From Clostridia bacterium (GTDB lineage: Bacteria > Bacillota > Clostridia > Oscillospirales > Acutalibacteraceae): 5,382 nt of DNA. The stretch is from positions 1 through 5,382 of the forward strand of contig CAAGRQ010000125.1 of assembly GCA_900772705.1 (NCBI GenBank). Reading direction: 5' to 3'. Under the pieces are notes generated by a model that searched no databases, was not told the DNA's origin, and saw nothing but the letters and a program-made list of their open reading frames with translations. This document shows positions 1-4,739 of the stretch, piece after piece (the stretch's first letter is position 1; each line of letters opens with the position of its first letter). The translations under genes were made by a program, and so were the position numbers.

Positions 1-2
1 CC

Positions 3-179
3 TGTATCATCACCACTCTGATCTTTACGATTACTCAAAAAGCCACGACGCTGAATTATGCAACAGTTAGAAGAAGCAGGCAAAGAATACAAGAACTAAC
101 ACCGGAGTTAAGGAGCAACGAGCAAAGAAAAAAGGAACTTGAGGAAATACACAGACTGTATTACTCTCAATTAAGATAG
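3..179 (+). CDS. C-terminal end of an unrecognised protein (5' truncated by window edge)
   Basis: An open frame runs from the left edge to a TAG stop at 177-179, giving 58 residues without a start. The visible part begins with a short hydrophobic stretch (IITTLIFTI). A strongly charged segment follows (residues about 23-50, rich in R, K, E and Q, e.g. RRSRQRIQEL and RKKELEEIH) that could form a coiled coil. It ends YYSQLR. I do not recognise the family. Support for coding is modest: the frame stays open in an AT-rich region, and a hairpin terminator begins 7 bases after the stop, as expected for a gene end. It lies on the same strand as the phage-like gene at 233 and may belong to the same element. 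The other two forward frames have stops within the first 70 bases. Confidence 0.45.
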   Translation, partial: CIITTLIFTITQKATTLNYATVRRSRQRIQELTPELRSNEQRKKELEEIHRLYYSQLR

Positions 180-185
180 AACAAT

Positions 186-208
186 AAAGGGCGGTTTATC
201 CGCCTTTT
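186..208 (+). terminator. Hairpin terminator between the left partial gene and the replication-like gene
   Basis: GGCGG (190-194) and CCGCC (200-204) form a stem around the loop TTTAT. It is extended by AAAG/TTTT (186-189 with 205-208, one G-T pair) and so ends in a short T run. This is the form of a rho-independent terminator or attenuator. It sits only 24 bases before the ATG of the next gene, so no promoter fits between them. That gene would depend on read-through or partial termination. Confidence 0.6.
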
Positions 209-232
209 ACTTTAGAAAGGAACTTTAATATT

Positions 233-853
233 ATGGCTAATCATAGATGTTATAATTGCAGTTTTTTATTAAACGATGAATTTATAGAATTATCCGAAAA
301 TGCAAAAGTTTTATATTTTTATCTAATGAGCAGTGCAGATGATGACGGGTTTATTAGCAATGTGAAAACGCAAATCAGAATTAGCGGAACAAAAGCAGAA
401 AGTTTAGAAGAATTAATTAATGCAGGCTTTATAATAAAATTTAACAATAATGTATATGTTATTGTTCATTGGAAACAGCACAACAAAATACAAAAAGACC
501 GTTACCACCCCACACTATACCAAGCTGAATATAAAAAATTGAATACAGACCAAACAAACAAATATTTCATAATGGATACAACTTGTATACAAAATGTATC
601 CAAATTGGATACTGAATATAAGTTAAGTAAAGTTAATATAAGTAAAGATAATATAAGCGAATATAATTTAATTAAAGAGAATAAAAGCGAAGAAAAGAAA
701 AACGAAGATAAGAAAGAGTGCAGAGGAAGAGAAGAAACAATTACACCGATTAATCAAGAAGTAAATACCGCTTACTTGGATGAAAATAAAAGCACTTCTT
801 TTGATGATGAATTTTATAACCAACTTTCAGCCTTTGATTATAAAAAGCGGTGA
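233..853 (+). CDS. Phage-like replication organiser (DnaD/DnaT-like N-terminal winged helix), C-terminal domain not recognised
   Basis: This 206-residue protein starts at ATG 233, preceded by AGAAAGGA at 214-221 (11-base spacing). Residues about 10-75 look like the winged-helix N-terminus of phage and conjugative-element replication proteins. Recognisable pieces are FLLNDEFIELSENAKVLYF, SSADDDGFISN (33-43) and a hairpin-like NNNVYVIVHW. The signature HWKQHNKIQKDRYHPTLYQ follows (79-97). In related proteins this domain is followed by a linker and a DnaD-type or helicase-loader domain. Here residues 120-165 are a hydrophilic, repetitive linker (SKVNISKDNIS, then a Lys/Glu-rich run). The last 40 residues do not resemble the usual C-terminal domain, so it may be truncated or divergent. 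Role by family: helping start DNA replication of a mobile element, probably by binding its origin. A transcription-factor role is also possible. Its stop codon lies at the start of the 11-bp repeat array. Confidence 0.7.
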   Translation: MANHRCYNCSFLLNDEFIELSENAKVLYFYLMSSADDDGFISNVKTQIRISGTKAESLEELINAGFIIKFNNNVYVIVHWKQHNKIQKDRYHPTLYQAEYKKLNTDQTNKYFIMDTTCIQNVSKLDTEYKLSKVNISKDNISEYNLIKENKSEEKKNEDKKECRGREETITPINQEVNTAYLDENKSTSFDDEFYNQLSAFDYKKR

Positions 854-950
854 GAAAGCGGCGAGAAGTGGTCGAAGCTGTGAGGAAGCTGTGAAGAAAC
901 TATGACGGCTTAAAGCCGAGACGAAGCCGAGAGGAACTCGAGAAAACTCC
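851..950 (+). repeat. Imperfect 11-bp tandem repeat array behind the replication-like gene
   Basis: About nine units can be aligned by eye at 851, 862, 873 (8 bp), 881, 892, 903 (15 bp), 918, 929 and 940. All the others are exactly 11 bp. Examples are TGAGGAAGCTG, TGAAGAAACTA, GAGACGAAGCC and GAGAGGAACTC, with a loose consensus kGAGrrAAsCt. The plus strand is purine-rich, and the block is clearly richer in GC than the DNA on either side. The unit is not a multiple of three, and stop codons recur inside it (TGA at 851, 881, 892 and 903), so it is not a protein repeat. A spacing of 11 bp is close to one helical turn. This suits an array of protein-binding sites such as origin iterons, but that role is inferred. 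Confidence 0.6.
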
Positions 951-1006
951 ACCTTTTTTCTGTGTAAACACCTCTAACTACTAACCGAATAAAAAAGATA
1001 TTAAGC

Positions 1007-1050
1007 ATATCCCCCTAATGGGAAAAATAAGGGATATATCGGGAAAATAA
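1007..1050. repeat. Short phased GGGA repeats with an overlapping inverted repeat
   Basis: Three consecutive units begin with GGGA at 1020 (GGGAAAAATAA), 1031 (GGGATATATC) and 1041 (GGGAAAATAA), so the spacing is 10-11 bp. ATATCCC at 1007-1013 is also the inverse complement of GGGATAT at 1031-1037, and CCC TAAT GGG (1013-1022) forms a smaller dyad. The purpose is unknown. The 10-11 bp phase resembles that of the larger array at 851-950. Confidence 0.4.
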
Positions 1051-1141
1051 AACTACTTATTACTAATAACACATTAATTTTACTTGCTAAATGTAATTAT
1101 TAAATGTATTTTTTCATTTCAAATATTTTATAAGGAATTTA

Positions 1142-1164
1142 CGTATACAAATCCGTATACAAAT
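1142..1164. repeat. Perfect 11-bp direct repeat CGTATACAAAT, 1 bp apart
   Basis: CGTATACAAAT occurs at 1142-1152 and again at 1154-1164, separated by a single C. The core GTATAC is itself a palindrome. A third copy of the 9-mer GTATACAAA lies inside the replication-like gene at 585-593. Possible roles are a repressor or initiator site, or arm-type sites of a tyrosine integrase, since the tRNA-Lys 3' end is only about 110 bp away. None of these can be shown from the window. Confidence 0.5.
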
Positions 1165-1224
1165 TACCGTAAAATTTGATAAAAAACAGTAAAATATAAA
1201 CATATGTTCTTATTATATGGCATA

Positions 1225-1270
1225 ATAAAAAACCTTGAAAACCCGCTTAAATAAAGGCTTTCAAGGCTTT
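1225..1270 (-). terminator. Terminator of the tRNA operon, probably bidirectional
   Basis: Read on the minus strand, CCTTGAAA (1266-1259) pairs with TTTCAAGG (1240-1233) across an 18-base loop and is followed by a T run (1232-1227). It lies 11 bases past the CCA end of tRNA-Lys, as expected for the end of this operon. On the plus strand the same stem is followed by GCTTTTTAC, so it could also stop transcription entering from the mobile-like region. Confidence 0.75.
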
Positions 1271-1276
1271 TTACTT

Positions 1277-1352
1277 TGGTGACCCATCGGGGATTCGAAC
1301 CCCGGACACCTTGATTAAAAGTCAAGTGCTCTACCGCCTGAGCTAATGGATC
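1277..1352 (-). tRNA. tRNA-Lys (anticodon TTT)
   Basis: Read on the minus strand, the acceptor stem pairs GATCCAT (1352-1346) with ATGGGTC (1287-1281), including one T-G pair. It is followed by discriminator A and an encoded CCA (1279-1277). The anticodon arm is CTTGA CTTTTAA TCAAG with TTT in the loop. The T arm carries the standard GGTTCGAAT. Length is 76 nt. It is the last gene of the five-tRNA operon and lies next to mobile-like DNA, so its 3' end is a candidate integration site. Confidence 0.97.
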
Positions 1353-1368
1353 AAATATATAATAAAAC

Positions 1369-1443
1369 TGGCTGGGGAGGCGGGATTTGAACCCACGCAT
1401 GACGGAGTCAAAGTCCGTTGCCTTACCGCTTGGCTACTCCCCA
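1369..1443 (-). tRNA. tRNA-Gln (anticodon TTG)
   Basis: The acceptor arms are TGGGGAG (1443-1437) and CTCCCCA (1379-1373), followed by discriminator G and an encoded CCA. The anticodon stem-loop is ACGGA CTTTGAC TCCGT with TTG in the loop. The T loop is GGTTCAAAT. Length is 75 nt. It is fourth in the operon, 16 bases before tRNA-Lys. Confidence 0.97.
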
Positions 1444-1453
1444 TCAAAAAAAA

Positions 1454-1530
1454 TGGGGTGGGATATCAGAGTCGAACTGATGACCTCCAGTGCCACAAAC
1501 TGGCGCCCTAACCAACTAGGCCAATCCCAC
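1454..1530 (-). tRNA. tRNA-His (anticodon GTG)
   Basis: The acceptor arms are GTGGGAT (1530-1524) and ATCCCAC (1464-1458), followed by C73 and an encoded CCA. The anticodon arm is CCAGT TTGTGGC ACTGG with GTG in the loop. The base just before the acceptor stem (1531) reads G on the minus strand, so the G-1:C73 identity pair typical of bacterial tRNA-His is encoded. The functional 5' end is therefore probably 1531. It is third in the operon. Confidence 0.97.
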
Positions 1531-1554
1531 CATATTAATTGTGACAAAGAATAG

Positions 1555-1631
1555 TGGCGCGCTGTGGGGGACTCGAACCTCCGGCCTACTGCTTAGAAGG
1601 CAGTTGCTCTATCCAGCTGAGCTAACAGCGC
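1555..1631 (-). tRNA. tRNA-Arg (anticodon TCT)
   Basis: The acceptor arms are GCGCTGT (1631-1625) and ACAGCGC (1565-1559), followed by discriminator G and an encoded CCA. The anticodon arm is ACTGC CTTCTAA GCAGT with TCT in the loop, which reads AGA codons. The T loop is GGTTCGAGT. Length is 77 nt. It is second in the operon, 8 bases after tRNA-Gly. Confidence 0.97.
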
Positions 1632-1639
1632 ATATTTTG

Positions 1640-1713
1640 TGGAGCGGGTGATGGGAATCGAACCCACGCGACCAGCTTGGAAGGCTGGGATTCTACCATT
1701 GAACTACACCCGC
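1640..1713 (-). tRNA. tRNA-Gly (anticodon TCC)
   Basis: The acceptor arms are GCGGGTG (1713-1707) and CACCCGC (1650-1644), followed by discriminator T and an encoded CCA (1642-1640). The anticodon is TCC, within CCAGC CTTCCAA GCTGG. Length is 74 nt. It is the first gene of the operon, with its 5' end about 11 bases after the predicted transcription start. Confidence 0.97.
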
Positions 1714-1719
1714 ATGTCA

Positions 1720-1750
1720 CAACGCACATTATTATATCTAATGTGCGTTG
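1720..1750. repeat. Perfect 11-bp inverted repeat framing the tRNA promoter -10 box
   Basis: CAACGCACATT (1720-1730) and AATGTGCGTTG (1740-1750) are exact inverse complements around a 9-base centre (1731-1739) that contains the -10 box. One arm covers the predicted start site and the other fills most of the -35/-10 spacer. In RNA read through from the Clp gene it would fold as a strong hairpin, but no T run follows on the minus strand. Roles as an operator or as an mRNA 3'-end structure are inferences. Confidence 0.8.
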
Positions 1751-1759
1751 AAATGTCAA
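1731..1759 (-). promoter_or_regulatory. Consensus sigma-A promoter of the five-tRNA operon
   Basis: On the minus strand, TTGACA (1759-1754) and TATAAT (1736-1731) both match the housekeeping consensus exactly and are separated by 17 bp. The predicted start, near 1725-1723, leaves about 10 bases before tRNA-Gly. The -35 box begins 8 bases beyond the stop codon of the Clp gene. This is therefore a separate promoter for the tRNAs, although read-through from the Clp gene may add to it. Confidence 0.93.
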
Positions 1760-1767
1760 TACTTTTT

Positions 1768-4077
1768 TTAATTTATTTTAATTTGAATATCATTTTTTGC
1801 ACTTACAGATATGGTTTTTATATCAATATCCTGATTGAAAACGATTGTATTTGCAATCTTCTCCTCTATTTCACGGCGAACGGCATCACGCAATCCTCTT
1901 GCATTTTTCTTTGAACCGTATGCTTTCTTTGCAAGGAACACCGGAACGCTGTCGTCATAGACAAATTCAATTCCCTTATCCTTAAGACCCGGCACGAGTT
2001 CGTCAAGCATAATCCTTGCAATCTTTTCAAAATTGTCAAAGGTAAGATTATTGAAAATAATTATCTCATCTACCCTGCCGAGAAACTCAGGTCTTAAAAA
2101 TCTTTCGAGAGCTTTCATTGTAACCTCTTGGGTAATGTCATTGCTTGATTTAGCAAATCCCATAGTGTTTTGGTCGGTTGAACCTGCATTAGAGGTCATA
2201 ATGATAACGGTATTTTCAAAGTTTACGGTTCTTCCCTGAGCATCGGTAATTCTGCCCTCATCAAGAATTTGAAGTAAGATATTAAGAACATCCTTATGCG
2301 CCTTTTCTATCTCATCAAACAGAATAACGCTGTACGGCTTTCTTCTCACCTTTTCGGTAAGCTGACCTGCGTCATCATATCCCACATATCCCGGGGGCGA
2401 ACCGATAATTCTCGAAACGCTGAATTTCTCCATAAATTCGCTCATATCAAGTCTGATAAGATTATCCGGAGAGTCGAACAAAGCGTTTGCAAGTTGCTTT
2501 ACGAGTTCGGTTTTGCCGACTCCTGTGGGTCCAACGAAAATAAAGGACTGCGGTCTCTTTTTTGCACTGATTTGAATTCTGCCACGGCGAACCGCATCAG
2601 CCACCTTTTCGATAGCCTCGTCTTGACCGATAATATGTGATTTAAGTTCCGCATCGAGAGAGGCGAGTTTTTTAATATCGCCCTGTTCCACCTTAGATGC
2701 AGGAATTCCCGTCCAGAGTGAAATAACCTTTGCAAGGTCGGACTCAAGCACCTGATTATCCTTTGCTTTTTCCTCAAGCTCCGGAAGTTGATTTTCAATA
2801 TTAATCAGTTCGGATTTAAGATTTGAAATCAATTCATAATCTATCTCCTCGCCCTCCTCCGGCTCGGAAAGCGACTGTATGCGGTCTGTAAGGGACTTTT
2901 TCTTTTCAAGCAGGATTTGATATTTACTGATAGCCGGATTACGCAAATTGGCGCAGGTACAGGACTCATCGAGTAAATCAATGGCTTTGTCGGGAAGATA
3001 ACGGTCGGTAACGAATCTTTCGCTCATTGTAACGGCTTTATAAACCAAAGTGTCATTAATCGAGACCTTATGATAATCTTCGTAATAACCTTTAATACCG
3101 AGAAGCATTCTGTAAGCGTCATCAATAGACGGCTCCTCTACCTTAATAGGCTGAAATCTTCTTTCAAGTGCGGCATCCTTTTCGATATATTTACGGTATT
3201 CATTGAAGGTGGTTGCGCCTATAACCTGAATTTCACCTCTTGAAAGTGCAGGCTTAAGAATGTTTGCGGCATTCATAGTGCCCTCGCTGTCGCCTGTTCC
3301 GACAAGGTTATGAACCTCATCAATAAAGAGAATAATATTTCCCTCGTGTTTAACTTCGTCCACGAGACCCTTAATTCTGCCCTCAAACTGACCTCTGAAC
3401 TGAGTTCCGGCAACAAGAGCGGTTAAATCGAGAAGATAAATTTCCTTATCGGCAAGTCTTGCAGGGACTTCACCCTTTGCGATTTTTATTGCTAGACCCT
3501 CTGCGATAGCGGTTTTGCCGACGCCCGGTTCACCGATAAGACAGGGATTGTTTTTTGTTCTGCGGCAAAGGATTTGAACAGCACGTTCAATCTCGCTTTC
3601 TCTGCCGATAATCTTATCTATTTCGCCTTTTTTAGCCTTAGCCGTGAGATTATTGCAGTAGTTATTTAAGAACTTTCTGTTGTCCTCGTTTTGCCTGCTT
3701 TTACGATTTTTCTTTTTACCCTTAGCGTTCTTGCCGGGCTTTGTGTCGGAGGTTTCATTAAGTTCGCCGAAAAGTTCGGACAAAGGCATCGTCTGTGCTC
3801 CGTCGGCATTATCGGGATTAAACATTGCGCCGAGATCTCCGAAATCGAAATCATCCATATTTTCCATGAACTGACCCATCTGCTCGGTTGCAGCCTCGAG
3901 TTCATCCTCGCTTATTCCCATTTTTTCCATAAGTCCCTTAATGGGTCCCATATCGACATTGAGTTCCTTGGCGCACTGATAACAAAGCCCCTCGGGCTTC
4001 ATAACGCCGTCCTCCATTTTCTGAATAAATACTATTGCGGGTCTTTCGCCGCAACGAGTACACATAGGTTGTTTCAT
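1768..4077 (-). CDS. clpE: ClpE-like ATP-dependent Clp protease ATP-binding subunit (zinc-finger N-terminus)
   Basis: This 769-residue protein is a HSP100/AAA+ unfoldase that feeds substrates to the ClpP peptidase in the cytoplasm. It starts with a four-cysteine zinc module (C6, C9, C32, C35), which marks ClpE rather than ClpC. No Clp-N repeats are present. A linker (about 55-135), acidic then Lys/Arg-rich, leads to AAA1: Walker A GEPGVGKT (182-189), pore loop GTQFRGQFE (224-232), Walker B FIDE (251-254), Arg finger R306/R307. A short coiled middle region (about 385-440) precedes AAA2: GPTGVGKT (516-523), GYVG pore loop (563-566), FDE (587-589), TSNAG (628-632), FLGR (665-668). MGF at 639-641 is the likely ClpP-docking tripeptide. 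All catalytic motifs are intact. ATG 4077 follows AGGAG (4092-4088), 10 bases away. It lies 35 bp after the pgsA-like gene, probably co-transcribed. No CtsR-type box is visible in that gap. ClpC is the alternative label. Confidence 0.92.
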   Translation of the reverse strand: MKQPMCTRCGERPAIVFIQKMEDGVMKPEGLCYQCAKELNVDMGPIKGLMEKMGISEDELEAATEQMGQFMENMDDFDFGDLGAMFNPDNADGAQTMPLSELFGELNETSDTKPGKNAKGKKKNRKSRQNEDNRKFLNNYCNNLTAKAKKGEIDKIIGRESEIERAVQILCRRTKNNPCLIGEPGVGKTAIAEGLAIKIAKGEVPARLADKEIYLLDLTALVAGTQFRGQFEGRIKGLVDEVKHEGNIILFIDEVHNLVGTGDSEGTMNAANILKPALSRGEIQVIGATTFNEYRKYIEKDAALERRFQPIKVEEPSIDDAYRMLLGIKGYYEDYHKVSINDTLVYKAVTMSERFVTDRYLPDKAIDLLDESCTCANLRNPAISKYQILLEKKKSLTDRIQSLSEPEEGEEIDYELISNLKSELINIENQLPELEEKAKDNQVLESDLAKVISLWTGIPASKVEQGDIKKLASLDAELKSHIIGQDEAIEKVADAVRRGRIQISAKKRPQSFIFVGPTGVGKTELVKQLANALFDSPDNLIRLDMSEFMEKFSVSRIIGSPPGYVGYDDAGQLTEKVRRKPYSVILFDEIEKAHKDVLNILLQILDEGRITDAQGRTVNFENTVIIMTSNAGSTDQNTMGFAKSSNDITQEVTMKALERFLRPEFLGRVDEIIIFNNLTFDNFEKIARIMLDELVPGLKDKGIEFVYDDSVPVFLAKKAYGSKKNARGLRDAVRREIEEKIANTIVFNQDIDIKTISVSAKNDIQIKIN

Positions 4078-4112
4078 TAATTAAATACTCCTATATAGAA
4101 AATTTTATAAAT

Positions 4113-4739
4113 TTACTTCTTGTTTTTCTTTTCCTTAATTTGTCTTAAAAAGCCCGGTGCATAACCAAAGAGCGAAACAAATGCAAGGATAGCGGAAATA
4201 ACCACCATAACATAAATAACGGGCATAGGCAGAGCCTTAATGAACCACACGCCGACAAGAGCGCCGCTCGGTCCTATTGCTATTATGGTAATCATAAATG
4301 TGTAGAATACAACAGTTGCAACCTTGCCCCATACCTCAGCCGCTACGGGTCTCATACCGAGTGACAGAAGAATCACACCGGCAATAACCATAACCAACTC
4401 TTTGAAAATAAAGAGGAAAAGCAAATATTTCAGCGGTCCGTCAAACGACCAGAATTTAACAATCAAAATAATAACTATTGCAATCTGTGAAAGTTTATCG
4501 GCAATGGGGTCAAGAATCTTGCCGAGGTTTGATACCATGTTATATTTTCTTGCTATTTTTCCGTCAAACACATCGGTAAGTGCCGCAACAATCATAACTA
4601 TAAATGCGGCTATGTAACTTTCCTTAACAAACGAAACGGAAAACACCGGTATGAGTGCAATCCTGACAAAGCACATCCAGTTAGGAATGGTATTCCAATT
4701 AGTAAATAAATCCTTCACATTTTCATTAAACTTGCTCAT
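4113..4739 (-). CDS. pgsA: CDP-alcohol phosphatidyltransferase, probably CDP-diacylglycerol-glycerol-3-phosphate 3-phosphatidyltransferase
   Basis: This 208-residue integral membrane enzyme has the family's catalytic signature D-x2-DG-x2-AR-x8-G-x3-D-x3-D, complete at residues 56-81 (D56, D59, G60, A63, R64, G73, D77, D81). The N-terminal piece IPNW..FVRIALIPVF is typical of PgsA. Hydrophobic segments lie at about 22-55, 84-98, 104-128, 138-158 and 162-192, and the C-terminus is Lys-rich. PgsA makes phosphatidylglycerol phosphate from CDP-diacylglycerol and glycerol-3-phosphate, the committed step to phosphatidylglycerol and cardiolipin. ATG 4739 follows a strong GGAGGGG site (4751-4745). The ATG overlaps the stop of the upstream CvpA-like gene (ATGA, 4739-4736), implying translational coupling. 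Length fits the family. The exact acceptor alcohol cannot be proven, since Firmicutes can carry several paralogues. Confidence 0.85.
   Translation of the reverse strand: MSKFNENVKDLFTNWNTIPNWMCFVRIALIPVFSVSFVKESYIAAFIVMIVAALTDVFDGKIARKYNMVSNLGKILDPIADKLSQIAIVIILIVKFWSFDGPLKYLLFLFIFKELVMVIAGVILLSLGMRPVAAEVWGKVATVVFYTFMITIIAIGPSGALVGVWFIKALPMPVIYVMVVISAILAFVSLFGYAPGFLRQIKEKKNKK

Larger units (their letters stand above)
951..1232. other. Gene-free AT-rich tract between the mobile-like genes and the tRNA operon
   Basis: No credible gene is seen here on either strand. The tract is very AT-rich with many stops in every frame. It holds a set of GGGA-containing repeats (1007-1050), two copies of TAAATGTA 13 bp apart (1088-1095 and 1101-1108), and two copies of CGTATACAAAT (1142-1164). 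No promoter with both boxes at good spacing was found. It could be decayed element DNA, the melting region of an origin, or the regulatory end of an integrated element. The sequence alone does not decide. Confidence 0.5.

Noticed and set aside
851..950. CRISPR array
   Set aside because: The units are only 11 bp, imperfect and contiguous with no unique spacers, and no cas gene is near.
850..984. Possible small gene from GTG 850 (VRKRREVVEAVRKL, TGA at 892, then open again to TAA 982), maybe a frameshifted continuation of the replication gene
   Set aside because: The frame is broken by TGA, starts without a ribosome site, and follows the 11-bp non-triplet repeats. The simpler reading is a DNA repeat. 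A homologue with this tail would change the view.
1164..1400. Minus-strand open frame of 78 codons, with AQAVEHLTFNQGVRGSNPRW
   Set aside because: It is translated straight through tRNA-Lys and part of tRNA-Gln. This peptide is a familiar false protein produced by reading tRNA-Lys as coding.
1720..1750. Inverted repeat as a standard terminator of the Clp gene
   Set aside because: The hairpin is strong but no T run follows on the minus strand. The -10 box lies in its loop, so I list it as a dyad of unknown role.
1639..1914. Plus-strand open frame starting MERVMGIEPTRPAWKAG
   Set aside because: It is the antisense of tRNA-Gly followed by the 3' end of the Clp gene. It is another well-known spurious product of tRNA sequence.
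2033..4080. Several plus-strand and one-frame-off minus-strand open frames of 64-129 codons inside the Clp gene
   Set aside because: They overlap a long gene with every AAA+ motif intact, have no ribosome sites that stand out, and show no recognisable domains. They are shadows of its codon pattern.
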